Positions 1-12,279 of a stretch of DNA of 64,000 nt are shown piece after piece; position 1 is the stretch's first letter, and each line of letters begins with the position of its first letter. Made by a program: the position numbers and the translations under genes. This stretch comes from Albugo candida (taxonomy: Eukaryota; Oomycota; Peronosporomycetes; Albuginales; Albuginaceae): NCBI GenBank assembly GCA_905220665.1, contig CAJNAR010000154.1, forward strand, positions 434,001-498,000, read 5' to 3'. The notes below the pieces were generated by a model. It had not been told where the DNA came from. It was given only the letters and a program-made list of their open reading frames with translations, and made no database searches.

Positions 1-1563
1 GCATTAACTACACTACAACGTTTGACATACGGTCGCCATCGCGCCCATCATCACAATTCGCGATCACAGCTGTCAATTGGGCCATCGAATACTGAATACT
101 GAACTATCGTAATTCTCTCTCAAAAAGATACTCTCCATACACTATAAGGGCGTTTCAAATTTTCGATCGCAGAAAATTAATTCCACAGTTATGAAGTATA
201 TCGCTTTTTCAAGAATCGATATATGCTCCAGATGTAGCCTTATCACCTCACTTTTTCATTTGAATTTGATCCGCTCCCCGATATTTCTCATTTATCGAGA
301 CTATTTCGAATAAGGAAGTTAAATAGACAGAAGTTACAACAAACCACACTTTCTCGGACCATACTGTCTATACATAATTACAAGTAGAAGAAGCCAATCC
401 AATCCAACGAAACAAGCCTCTATAAATGCTTACATTCTACCGTTCCGAGAGTACACATACAATGTTTATCTGGCACTTTTGAGATGGACGGATCAGAGAG
501 CAAAAGTCACTGGGTCCGTGATTCCGTATCGTGTTACCTTATAACGTCGCTCATGAATGGTACAACACATCATTCCATGAAGGAGTAAAATTATGATGAG
601 CACGAGGTTTTCGTTTCTTCGTAATTCTGCCCTTCAGGACATCAAAAATATGTAGGAAGACTGATGCACCTTGATTATAGCTCTAGAAAATTAGATTTTA
701 GGAACGGTACCATGCTATGAAACGAACGTGGGAATAAAATATCGACCGCACACTATACACTCTGTTTTTCATTCTCCGATCAGTAGTGCAAGTGAAAAGT
801 TAGAAAAGAGATTGATGCTTAAAAGGTCCGAGTGTCTTCACTGCTAATGATTTTCTCCTGCGTGCCAGTTTGGGTTGATATTTTCTGGAACCATTGTTTT
901 TGCTTCTACCCGTTATCCGTAATTGGACATAAATATCTTCCTTTCTTAGCAGTAAATTACGGGACACGGGTATGATCGGCAGCGACTGATGCAGAAAGTG
1001 ACAGGAGCTGAATGCCGTATATACCAAGCAGCCAATATTTAAGATAAGGATGAGCGTCAGCTGATGGCAAGTGTTGTTTTTGGAAAACGAACTCAATCTT
1101 CAACAGCAATTAGTGCATAGTATTTTTCCAATCATGCTTCCACCAGAATAGAGGCTTCATCATGCCTATAAATGCTTGGCGAAAAAAACCAAAAAAGCAC
1201 TTCTCTAGGCAAATGCTGTCAGCGATCATTGGATGCTTTATCGGTTACATCTGCCAGTATTTTCAAAGTTTTATCAAGGTACGCTGATGTAGACTATAGA
1301 ATCACTCTTACTACAATAGAATCTGATCGATTGGAATGAACCAATACCGTGACAGGCAAGGGTTTTTAGACTATTATCTATATCGCAATTTTGTTTCCAA
1401 CGCGTTGTCGAAACTGATGATCGGAGAGAGGCTATATACTGTGCGATAGATTAGAGCATTCTCATGTTATAGCTCTCTTTCTCAAACATTGAATTCAGAT
1501 ATGCATAACACTTGTTAAATTGACCAGTCACAATCGATCTGTCTATCATCCCCTTAAATTACC
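1..1563. repeat. 5' flanking block of effector copy A
   Basis: Non-coding block that recurs, diverged, upstream of effector copies B (10237-11974 plus 16866-17296), C (17758-18861) and F (38935-39130 plus 40660-41229). Shared landmarks include the stretch near 1162-1210 (catgcctataaatgcttgg), the run near 1228-1250 (cagcgatcattggatgc) and the roughly 90 nt before the start codon. The block probably carries the effector promoter. It is useful as the uninterrupted reference for the copia insertion in copy B. The left edge is cut by the window, so the true start of the unit is unknown. Confidence 0.7.
800..1096 (-). other. Small antisense ORF in the 5' flank, possible secreted peptide
   Basis: A 98-codon minus-strand ORF that would be transcribed away from effector A. 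The first 35 residues are hydrophobic (LTLILILNIGCLVYTA), somewhat like a signal peptide or membrane anchor; the C-terminal half is basic. In the flank of copy C the same region is open in the matching frame over the hydrophobic part and the following HFLHQSL / RNLLLRKE segments. In copies B and C an extra 110-130 nt interrupts it, and in B stops occur. It may be a small divergent gene that has decayed, or chance. I recognise no family. Confidence 0.2.
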
Positions 1564-3631
1564 ATGCGAAAATCAACATATTACGCATGTTTTCTTCTTA
1601 CTTTGATGTCAACAAATAGTGCCGATCGAAATCAGTATAAGTCTGAAATATCTGGGATTCTTCATTTGGCCTCTATCAAGCATAATAGTGTCGCATCGTG
1701 CCATGAATGCATCGTGAGGGCAGTGGGCATCACACAGATTCGATTACTAAAGAGTGATTCAAAAAATAGAATATACTGGATCGAAGGGACTACTGACATC
1801 GACAGAGCGTTCGTATTCAATTGTAACCACGGGGACATTTGTACTATTTCAAAAGAATCACTTAAATCATATATTCCAGACTATTACTTTATCACTGATC
1901 GTCTAAAAAGCACCACCGTAATGCATCGAAAGACAAAGAATTATGTCGAGACAAGTATTTTTTAGTGGTCGCAACTTGTGATTTCTAAAAAGTATGAGAT
2001 TCAAACAACCGAACTTGAAATATACCCAGAAGAATCACATCAAGAGCATAACGCCTATCTTTGGAAACAATCAAGGATACTAGAAGCATTATTCTTCGAT
2101 GAAATAGGGAAGGAGCCAATGGTAAGGTCGATGGGTGGCAACAGTGGCGTAGCTCCAAGCAAACAGTCCAAACCTCTTAGTGATCCATCTTTTCGATGTA
2201 TCTTCGCCTTCAACAGATACAAAGAAGCTGTATGTCGTGAGTGCTTGGCGTTACATAGCAAGTCTCCTGTCATTGGGACGTTTCATATCTTTCTGACTGG
2301 AAGAAAACCTCCCGTCGAGCTTTACGTTTTTTCTAGTACGTACGGATCCGAACATATTATACAGAAGTGTCGAAGCACGTTTTGTCCCGCTATCCTTCCG
2401 TTATATTCAGTGATTGTCAAAAACTTAATACTGTCTTTCCGTCTGATCGACTTTTTCTGAACAGTCAAGTTGCTTATGATTACTCAAGTGGCCAAATCCG
2501 AAACGACAACCGTATTCGTATTACTAAAAATGGACTTCCACTGGATTCGATCAGCCGCATATTGGGTCAAGTTGCTGCAAGACGAATGTCGAAATTCCAT
2601 GAAGAAAAACCTTTACTGAAAAAGATAAACAAATATTGGCGGATGGACTCAGAATCATGACCAGGAAAGGGCCGGAATGCGTGATGGTCATATATAGGTA
2701 TAACAATTTGCGTTCGTGCATCGTTTGCGTGATGGGAAACAGAAAGATGACAAAATAGTGATTATCAATCTATCGCTTACTCATGCGACCATTGTCACAG
2801 ATACAGTAACACTTCCCGATTGTAGCATGAGATGCCGAAGTATAGAAGTGCTCGAAGCAAAAGAGTGCTCGGGATGTCTTCTAGAGCATGCCATGGATAT
2901 AGAATCGCACCATCGCTTGCTAGAATCACCATATACCGATACTTTGAAAAGTTCTTGTATGCTTTTATACCATAAATTTACAACGTCAAAGAAGAACCGC
3001 ATCCAACCACATCGTTTTCGTCTTTATTTGATGCTTCAGGCGCCAGCCTTGAAATACCACAAAAGGTTTTTGAAGGTGAAAAAGCCTGTCACGGGATACA
3101 ATCTTGTCGAAGATTACAACAGGTGCCCAAACGGTTCTGTGCTGAGCACCGCGCTTATCTTAGCACGACTTCCATTGCTCAAGAAACTCGACAGAATAAG
3201 CTATCAACGATTCACGAACTCACGATCGATAAAATTTCAGTTGGTGTATGGCCTCCCAACAGTAAAAATATTTCGGGAAATGATGGAAAGGGAACTTCTT
3301 TATCAATGCGGCTCCTTTCGCCTCTGAAACGGGGACAAAGATGTGGTCTTTTTATAGCAATATTGCTTTTGTTGAATTTACAAGCGCCCAGTCCGAAAAA
3401 TTGCAATGCGTAAGCTGTCTTATCCAGCATTCGGAAGTATTTTTCGTTTACACTGCTGGTAATGGGTTTTCTGGATATGTTTGGATGCGTCAAGCACCCT
3501 CTCATATATTTGAGCACTGCCTAAGATGTTATTGTGAAAAACTTACCCATGATGAACAAAACAGCTTATTGGACCGTCCTATCGGTCTGCGCCAATGGAA
3601 CATAGAGGACTTATATGCAAAAGATGACTGA
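1564..3631 (+). pseudogene. CHXC effector copy A, broken
   Basis: Begins with a signal peptide like the intact paralogue at 31983-34082 and keeps the CHEC motif with a glycine six residues after it. An in-frame TAG at 1963-1965 replaces a codon that encodes Gln in copy E; the same frame then runs on to about 2400. One base is lost near 2410, after the second CxxC module, and further frame changes follow near 2660-2720, 3100 and 3340. All five cysteine modules can still be found, in three frames. The tail matches the family ending (GLRQW..EDLY). The damage looks recent because similarity to the other copies is even along its length. Expression could give only a secreted peptide of 133 residues carrying the first module. 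Confidence 0.85.
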
Positions 3632-4540
3632 CTCGAGATGTAAGTAATAAAGATTTTGAAAAAAAAACTCCTCTGTAGCACTAAATCGTGTCAAAAAATG
3701 GATATTGTTCGAGCTTGAATCTTAAGTCTAGTCGGGGACGTACCCAGCATATTGATTGCCTTTTCCGTTGTTGTAGAGTCTGGGTAGGCCAATCAAACAA
3801 ACAATGAAAACCTCCTCATATTCTCCGTCACATTTTGCAAACATCGGCGCTTGCAATTTGGTGATTAGGTAGCCTCGCTTCGGCTGGGGTCGCAATAAAC
3901 GGCGGAAAGAGAGCGCGAAAATTGAACTACTCGCTCATTGGAATCTAAGCAAAGGAAGAGTGAATATGGTTTTTGATGACTTTTATATCTAGAATAATGT
4001 TTATTATAGCAATTAGTCCGATAATTGGCAATCAAATACTCCTTTTTATCAACGTGAAGTACCTACACCCTCAACATATAAAAAAAGAGATTTATGATGG
4101 TCATTTGGCACTCGTGGCGTAGAACACAACGTTTGAGATTGGTAGAATATCTTTTTATCGCTTTCTTATTATAAAACTATTCTGCATTGAAGAAAGATCC
4201 TTGTGCGCCTTCAATGCAAGCTCTACACCTCTCAAGAGGCGCCGGGATACATTATTACAATGTAAAAGAACAGAGAATATGTACATCAAATCGCCAACTT
4301 GTAAATGAGTGTGAACAATTCTGAAGGCACGTGTGAGAAAGCACGTAAGACGAGGCTAATGACTTTAAGGACTCAGCCGACTCAGAACCACAGCCTGATA
4401 CAAAATGTATGCAAACACGAAAATTGTGAAATAACTTTTCATTTTGGAGGTACACTCATCTATGGATTCAGTTCTGAAAATAAATAGAAAAGGGTATTGA
4501 TGTCCTCACAACTTTCTTTTGATATAACATCGAAAAACTA
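3632..4540. repeat. 3' flanking block of effector copy A
   Basis: The first 500 nt or so match the 3' flanks of copies C, D, E and F, for example the stretch near 3810-3850 (ttctccgtcacattttgcaa) and the one near 4097-4120 (tggtcatttggcactcgtgg). After about 4140 the similarity fades until the Mutator-like element begins. No gene seen. Confidence 0.6.
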
Positions 4541-7500
4541 GATAATTGCTGCCGACACACCCACTTTTTGCTGCGGACACCCCCCTAAAATAGAAATTAC
4601 AAACATACCCCTACTTTCGTACCGCCATTTCCGCTGCCCTCAGTCCGATTCTAGCCAGTGGAAGTAATAGGATAAGAAAAGCTGAACTTATTGTAAGCAA
4701 ATTAAAAGTAGCCTGGAAGGCAGGCATTTTAGAAAAAAAATCCCAGCCATAATTGCCTTCTATTGATTCGCCCATCTTTCGTGATTGTAACGAAGCTTTC
4801 TGTAAAACCTGTAGTTACGTGGCATGTTGGCTCAAAACACATGATCTGGTGGTGCACCCCCACCAATTGCCCTGCCTTGCGCAGCTTCACAAACGTAGTA
4901 GGATGTAAAAATGCTACAGGAGTTACCAATTACTTTTTTGTGCAGTTGCTTCAGGTGTGCAGGTACGGAAAACGACACCATTGTCTGATCATTTAGACAC
5001 ATGTTATCGTCAAGCAATGGTTGGATAGCTTCGCGTAGGTCTCCATTCACCTCAACAACATCGTCTCTTTTAGTATGAAAGAAACCAGCAGGAAATAAAT
5101 AAAAAAATATGGAATTATTATCTATGATTTAGTTATCGGCTTTGACAAATTAACTCCTTTAATTGAAATGACTCACCTCTGAAGCCAAGCCCCTGGTCTT
5201 CTTCTCAACAATTTTTTCATTAGCTGAATTGCTTGTTGTATTCTTCAAAACAAAAGAGAAAGTAAGTAGATGAATCGAACAATACCATTCCAAACTGATG
5301 CCCTACATACCTGTCGCAATTTGCCAAACGTTCTTTTATTATGCTTCCGCTTGCCACAAGCTAGGCATTTCTTTTTCCTTTTTCCGGTTTATGGTATCCA
5401 AAGGCTGATGGATCACGCTTGTTTGATTTTTAAGACTGATTTTTTGCAGGTCGCCTACGCGTTTTGACGGAATGTGGTGAAAGAATGCCCTGCTCAGCCA
5501 AAATATCTCTAACCGTGGAGTACAAACAAGCTAGTTCAAGGAGAGCAGCACTATCGTGAATCTCATGGAGCTCGGAGTGTGTGTCCTCCCAATATTGATA
5601 TCTCTTTGCAAAGAATTCTGCGAACACCCTTTCACCCAGAGTTAAACGGAATGCAGGTCATCTATGGTCAGTGAATCGTAGGCCTGTGGTCGCTTGCAGA
5701 GTATGCTTTCAATGCAAGCCAAACGTGACAGGTCCTGTACAAAGGCAAAGTCCGAGAAGTGATTTCACAGCTTTTTGTAATGCTTTCAATGCCTACAACT
5801 GAGTGAAAATCTAGAAAAATGGATGAAGGGCACATATCACTTTATGACCTGTTGCAAAAAAGTACCATACCTTTTCGATGACGAGGCTGGACACCCCGCA
5901 CACCCAAGAGGCTAAAGAAGGGTATCCTGGTATTTGTGGATTTTTATAAATGGTATGCTGACTCACCAGCTCGGATTGTATCAAGCTGGTGTTAAATAGC
6001 AATATTTAGCTGGCCTACTACCTGTTGAAGGTCACCTGTCGACGTGTGGACATATTTTTATGAGGAATGATTGTGCACCCTCAGATCGAGAGGGGGTGGT
6101 CTATACGAGATGAGAAAAAATATGAGTCCATGGCTCCACGAAGTTTTCTTTCCATGGTAGACAAGGTTCGGGCAGATACATGATGCACTTTGCATGGGAT
6201 TTCTCATACTGGGCTAAAGTGTCCCATAGATCCTTGTACTTGTTTGACTTTTCTACAATCAGCAATTGTGTTTCGATTGGGAATGGATTCATTCTAAGCA
6301 TCCGCGGATGGAAACTTCCATTTGGAGTTTTCCAAGAAATTATTATTGATTTGCCAAACACAAAGCAAGTAGGAACCCCAGGAATTCTTTTTTCCATGGC
6401 ATTGATCGATGCCACTTCTCTGTTATTTACTAGGCAAGAAGGTAGTTTTCTTGATGGAAACGTAATGTTTTTGAATTGATTAAGCGCCCACATGTTGTCA
6501 CCAACCTTTTCTCCTGGAGCAAAGACCATGTAAGCGGAATAATAGGACTGGTTCAGTTGGGTCATTCCATCAACATGAAGAAGCGGCATATCATACCGGT
6601 TCGTTTTATATGGGCACTTAGTCACAAACACAGGATGGTATTTATCAAGCAGATATTTTGATGCAACGTGACTGACATAGAGATAGCTTATATGACCTGC
6701 TTGGTCTAATTTAGAGCTTTGGTGCCATTTCTTTCAGAACGGAGCTCATCTATCAAGACAGTTAAAGACGTAAGGCCTGCAAGGTACTGCTTTCGAATAG
6801 AAGTTTTTTGGTTGCTAATGTCCTTTGTAATGACCGCAACTTGAGGGCCCTCAGCCGGCTTTGCCCCCCCCACCCCACACACAGTTGCACTTTTCTTGGT
6901 GGTCAGAGGACAACTGACATTACAGCTATTTGTTGCAAATGCAGCGCTGAAAATGTTTTGGCACCTGAATCGCCACTGAAGTCAACAGCAATATCGTGGT
7001 TGTACTCCGAGCAAACGTCATCAAGCAGCCTCCTTGTTTTAGCCGACCAGCTCAGCGAAAGGGGCAACCATCTTGACGGCTGGAGGATATCCGCTGACGG
7101 GTATCTTCTGCTAATCTGCAATTTGTCTGTTAACACCATCCAGGTCGCATCCATAATAAACAGCAGTGGCTTTTGAAAGGGCTATGGTTATATCGAAACC
7201 ATTGGATAGTGCATGTCGTTTTACTGCCTCACCAATAGCGATTCAATAATTAAAGGAACTGTTTTCACCAATCTGGAGGTGCAGTATTTTCAAGTAAAAT
7301 ATCGGAACAGGATGCGTGAAATGCAAGAGTGGTGGACAAGGTGGCGGAGTGGACAGAGTGTCCTAGGGAGTGGACTTAGGTATGGGCTGGGTAGTGAACT
7401 GGGGATTGGAAGTACTAGCAGCTGAGAACATGGCACCAGTTGTGGTGGACGGAGTGGTGGACGGAGTGTTGGGAGACTGGAGGTGTAACATGATAGAGAG

Positions 7501-7658
7501 ACTCCCTAATTTAATTGATTGACGGTACGAAACTAGTGGGTATGTTTGTAATTTCTATTGTAAGGCAATAGATAAACTCCTTAATTTCCTGAATTGACGG
7601 TACGAAGGTAGGGGGTATGTTTGTAGTTTCTAATTCCAGGGGTGTGTCCGTAGCAATT
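4541..7658 (-). mobile_element. Mutator-like DNA transposon with long inverted repeats
   Basis: About 3.1 kb bounded by inverted repeats. The left end, about 4566-4626, matches the reverse complement of about 7595-7658; both contain the core ttacaaacatacccct or its complement and the run tacggacac / gcggacac. The left end shows a second short copy of the terminus near 4545-4563, and the right end a second inner copy near 7520-7560. Inside, on the minus strand, are fragments of a MULE transposase. I could not find an unambiguous 8-10 bp target duplication, so the exact ends may be off by 10-25 nt. It sits in the 3' flank of effector A. Confidence 0.65.
6101..6631 (-). pseudogene. MULE transposase core fragment
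   Basis: This 176-codon minus-strand ORF carries the hallmarks of the MULE/FAR1-type transposase core: CPYKTNRYDMPLL, then the DGMTQ segment, MWALNQF, and an NNREVASINAMEK segment. In active MULE transposases the first catalytic Asp lies in a D-x-TYKTN motif and the second in a TDRE-like motif. Here the first reads TKCPYKTN and the second VNNRE, so both catalytic Asp appear substituted. Flanking minus-strand frames (4729-5050, 5430-5627, 6903-7154) may be the rest of the same protein, but stops and frame changes separate them. Likely a dead transposase; a MULE-derived domain with a non-catalytic role is possible but unsupported. Confidence 0.7.
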
Positions 7659-8002
7659 CCCGGAAATTATTGCTCCCGCAACTTTTTCTTTCTGAATAAT
7701 CAATAAATAACTTTTTATTTCTAACAAGGGAATCGTCATTCAGCACTCACCTTTCTGTAATCAGCACTCAGCCTCCATAAATTAATTGCCATTGTGACTT
7801 CTGATTGTTTCAAACAAATATAAGAGACTATATAAACAGTCGATCCCCGTTGCTATTTAATTACAGATACAGTTTTTTTTACAGATTATATGTAAAATTC
7901 ATTCATTAATTACCCCAATCACGTTGATGTCCATCATGATAGAGTTGGAAACTCGACGGTGGGATCGGTATTTCTTCACTGAGTATTCAGCAGCCTTTCC
8001 CG
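7659..8002. other. Short AT-rich gap between two transposons
   Basis: AT-rich sequence between the right end of the Mutator-like element and the 3' end of the next transposase. No ORF or repeat recognised; it probably includes the terminal region of the DDE element. Confidence 0.4.
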
Positions 8003-10130
8003 TCAAATCCTTCCGATATACATCCATTTATCGAAAACATTCCTGTGCATGGCGTCTAATGGTTTTGAGGGAGACGGATTCCGGAGACTTAGGAACTGTG
8101 CTAACCAGGCCTTTCCAGCTGCAGTCGCAGTTTTTGCGAACATAAACCTTGGCAGCACCCCAGAAGCTCTCAATGAAGTTTGACTCACAGTGAAACTTTG
8201 GATAAAATATTATCATGTGTCCAGCAGCAACGATTAGTTCTTCCAACATGCATTTCTGCTCCATGAAGTCATGTTCGTGGTCAATCGTATTCCTTGCACA
8301 GCGCATTGTTGAGCCAAGGCACTTGTCATTGCAACGAAGGCGCATTCCATCTTTCCACAGTACTCTCTCAGTTAGAACCACTTTCAATCCCTTTGGCAAC
8401 CCTGAAAGAGATAGAAGGGTTAAAAACATTATTAAATGGATAGCATATCGACTCAATCGCTCTTTTACCTCGAAGAGTAACATCAGGATGAGTTTCAGGG
8501 AAACTCATTGGATGAACTGTGCCATCTTACATTCTCCCATTGCGCATCTTCGGCTGTTTTCCACCTGATCCCAAATTCATTCGTTTCCCGAAAAGGGCAT
8601 CAGTAGCAAATGCAGCATGACTTGCAGCATTGTCAAACACAAAGAGGGCTTTGGATGTGGGGTACTGTGCCTCAAAGATTAGAATTGCACGATCTCTCAC
8701 CTGTTTGAAAGGTCTTCACAAGTCCACCACCCATCATAATTCTTGCCAGTTTGCATAATAACACACGCTTCCTTTGAGACGCTGGGATACTCAAGCTGCT
8801 TCAGATCACTCAGTGATAGGCGACCCCCAACATCAAACAAGATTTCGCTGGCATGGATTGATCTGCCAGCTCCTTTTTTCGAAGTGGTTGCTGACCAGCA
8901 TGTAGCCATAGATTCTTCTGACCATCGTGTGTCGCGAAGGTGCTTTCATCGGGTGCTACAAAAATGATCGGCTCTCCCACTGGCCAGGTTTCAATCTCCA
9001 TCTCCTTCCCTGAGAAAATTGGCATCAAGATCCGCCATGCACTTCAAGAAGATAGTACGGTATTCAAGAACGTCGGGGCGTTCATGCCCATCACGAACAT
9101 TCCTTTGCGAACTTCGGAATACTGTAGTCCCAGTCTCTGCTTCCATCGGATTGCGGGTTTCCCATAAATCAATCTGGTGCTCCCTGCATTGGGAAGAATT
9201 TGAGGATTGACATGCTCGGCGATTTCAGCGGGGTCGTTTTGAACTTGCTCTGACGGAGATACAATCGAACCCTAGCAAGAACATACTCATCCATCAAAAA
9301 CATGCGTGACTTGAAATGTTGGCCTTGCTTGCTGTTTGGAAGATCACCAGTGGCGAGATAAATGGCTCCCCAAGTGCGAAGCAATCGACAAAACTATGAT
9401 CCTTTACCGACTGCCTGGGAAACGACTCCCGAGGCTTGAAGCGCTCAAACAAATGAAGCATCATTAAACTAATTGAATGTCAATACAAAAAATTAACAAC
9501 CTCAAATTACGGGATAGCCCTTTGAAAAGAAACGAAGTAAGTTGCGATAGCAGCCTGTCGTGCACGTTGAGCTTTGTTGGTTGTCTGTTTGGCCTTCCGG
9601 TCAAGTTCCAGCATTCCAGCGGCCAGGTGTCCCTCGGTCTTGTCATCAATTTTGTTATCATCCTTATCCTCGTCATCAGTTTGTTTTCTTTCTCTCTCAT
9701 TGTCTGAACCAGCTTGTGCATCCTGAGAGATAAACTGAAAGTATGTCTCGAGTCGGCGAGAACCAAGCGCAGCATTGCGGTTTCCTGCACGTTTTCGTCG
9801 TTGAGTGTGGCTTGAGTTCCCAATGTACCGACCCGGACGGTTCGAAATAAAGTGTAATTTCAGTGCGGCAGAGCCTGCTTCATTATCAGTAAAACCTCCA
9901 GCGTCTTCGACCTCAAGCTCTGAATCTTCGCCCACTTCCACCTCCATATCAGCAGGCCAAAAATTGGCTTATTGAAATTGGGAGGCTGGCCAAGTTTTCT
10001 ATCAGAATTGCTAGGGTCGCATATCGTTCTGCCAGCCTCAGTTCGAGCTTTTCGGATGCCCTGGCCAGTTTCAGCTGCTATGAGCGTTTTGTGGGTGGTG
10101 CCATTGTGATGGTAGCGACGGGATGCAATG
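8003..10130 (-). pseudogene. DDE-superfamily transposase, degenerate, with one intron
   Basis: Minus-strand transposase remains, read from about 10104 down to 8003. The N-terminal acidic and basic region (9947-9507) is followed by a helical region (9384-9169), then VAPDESTFATHDG (near 8940), KALFVFDNAASH (near 8640) and FHCESNFIESFWGAAK (near 8180). These three supply the first Asp, second Asp and third Glu of the catalytic triad. The family resembles large DDE transposase families abundant in basidiomycete genomes. A clean intron with GT and AG ends lies at 8402-8468, and splicing it joins HPDVTLRG to LPKGLKVV. A TAA interrupts the conserved MRNGRM region near 8535, and frame changes occur in the N-terminal part, so the copy is probably dead. 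Confidence 0.7.
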
Positions 10131-10236
10131 ATAAATGTAAGGTGAACGCGGAAAAGAAAAAAACCAAGAAATATATTATATATAATTTTTTCGATATTGA
10201 TCTACACTAATCCTGATTGGCTGAAAAACAAATAAT

Positions 10237-11974
10237 TTGTCAGGTGAAGAGTATAGGCTGCATAAAATTCAAATTTCGTATTTGGCCGCAAAAAATCAGG
10301 AGTTGATGGTTATAGGTGTCTCGCACTATAGGAAGTTTTTTCCTTCCTCTGCCAATCTTCCTCTGGATAGAACGAGTTTATATGCATACCGAAATAAGTA
10401 TCCCTTCAGAGAAGAGTTCACGCAGAATGAACATCAACTAGCCCTACAAATTTCGACATACAGTCACCATAGCACCCATCATCAAGCGTGTTCATCATCA
10501 TATCGACCAAGCAAGCTTGATTTCATAACAATGCTCGACACTAAATACCAAGTCTATATACTAGCTATAGGGAGCATAAGTAGAATTCAATTTGTTCTCT
10601 CGGGATTCCCGTGCAACTGAAGTGGTTGGCTTAAGCCATTGCTGTGATAGCGCTCAGGATTTCGATCACAATCATTTTAGAGTGGATCTCTCTACTCTGA
10701 ATCTGGTGAGCCATCGAATACTGCCGTAATTCTCTCTCAGAAATTTACTCTCTATAATTACACATATATGAAACATACTGCTTTGTCCAGAATCGATAGA
10801 GGTTGCACCTCAATACTTATCAACTCACTTTTTCATTTGATTTGTACCCTTTTTCCCGACATTTCTCATTTATCGAGACTATTTCTGAGAAGGACATTAA
10901 GTGGACAGAAGCTACCACAAAACACACTTTCTCGTTTCATACTATCTGCACACATGTCAAAACTAATCCAAATTTGAGACAATGCTTCTATTCATCTTAC
11001 AAGCTTTCATTGACATCCAGACCTCTTCCTAATAATTTAAAGTAGAAGAAGCCGATCCGAACCAACAAAACATGCCTTTCATATTTGCTTGCATTATACC
11101 GTGCCCGAGAGTACACATACACTGATTATCTGTCACTTTTAGATGTACTGATCAGAGATGACATTTCACTTTGTCAGTAATTCCCTATCTTGTTACCTTA
11201 TAACGTCGCTCATAAACAGTAGAACACACCATTCTGTACGAGTGTAAAATCACGACGAAGTCGTCGTTTCCTCGTATTTCTGTGTCCATAAGGACATCAA
11301 AAAAATATGTAGAAAGAGTGATGCACCTCAATTATAACGCAAAAAAACTAGATTTAAGGAGCGATGCTATGTGATGAAACGAAAGTTTGAATAAAACATC
11401 GACCGCAAAAATCCCCTCTTTTCTTTATCCTCCGATGAGTAGTGCAAGTGAAAAAGTAGAAAGGAAAGTGATGCTTAAAAGGTCTAAGGGTCTGCAATGC
11501 CCATTATTTTCTCGAACCATCGTTTTTGCTTTTACCCATTATCCGTGATTAGGTGAATCATCACCGCAAGCCTTGGAGATATAAAGAAGCGGGTCGGAGA
11601 ACTCGATAGTACGATCGTATGCACTATTCTAGATCATATAAATAGTAGTATCTAACAACATATACTCCGAATACCAAGAAACAAATGGTGCAGTGATTCC
11701 ATGTACCGCTCAATGAACGTACAGATTTTCCTTTCTTAGCAGTGAAATACGGGAGTGATCGGCAGTGAATGATGCAGAAAGTGAAAGGAGACGCATGGAA
11801 AATATACCAAGCAGACAAGATATCAGAAAAAGGATGAGAGTCAGATGATGCCAAGTATTCTAGATGGGAAACGAACTCAATGTTCAATAAGAATTAGCGT
11901 ATAGTACTTTCCAAGCTTGACTCGATCAGAATATAGGATTGATCATGCCTATAGATGATTGGTGATAAGGAAAT
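10237..11974. repeat. 5' flanking block of effector copy B, left of the copia insertion
   Basis: Diverged copy of the block at 1-1200 and 17758-18430. It contains matches to tactgccgtaattctctctc (compare near 104-120) and to the region just left of the retrotransposon. The part near 10310-10400 also matches 38940-39010 upstream of copy F. No gene supported; the ORF at 10237-10620 is not conserved in the other flanks. Confidence 0.6.
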
Positions 11975-12173
11975 TTTTGGAAACGGTGAGAAAGTTGAAG
12001 GAGGAAGGTAATCTCGAAGAGCTTCGATGAGCACGGAAGAGGCGGCTGTCAGATCTCGGCAGATAGGTATATGAATAGTTGCACGTTAGCTACTGGTAGA
12101 GCCGGTAAAGTTGAAGAGAAATAGTAGTACTTAAGGAAAAACATAATACATAGAATCAATCTCGCCATCAACA
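11975..12173 (+). repeat. 5' LTR of the copia element
   Basis: About 200 nt aligning with 16648-16865. Shared segments are aaggtgagaaaG-like starts, the run gagcacggaagagg, a central cagatct, and an ending catagaatcaatctcgccatc against cagagaatcaatttcgccatc. The 3' LTR is about 15-20 nt longer through small insertions. Ends are approximate. Confidence 0.7.
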
Positions 12174-12279
12174 ACCTAAGGCAACAGGAAGGCGGACCGG
12201 CATCATCAGGTCACGCAAGGGACCCGCCATCACGCGCAGATACTCCTCCGCGTGCCGCTGCTCATTAAAGACGCGCCAG

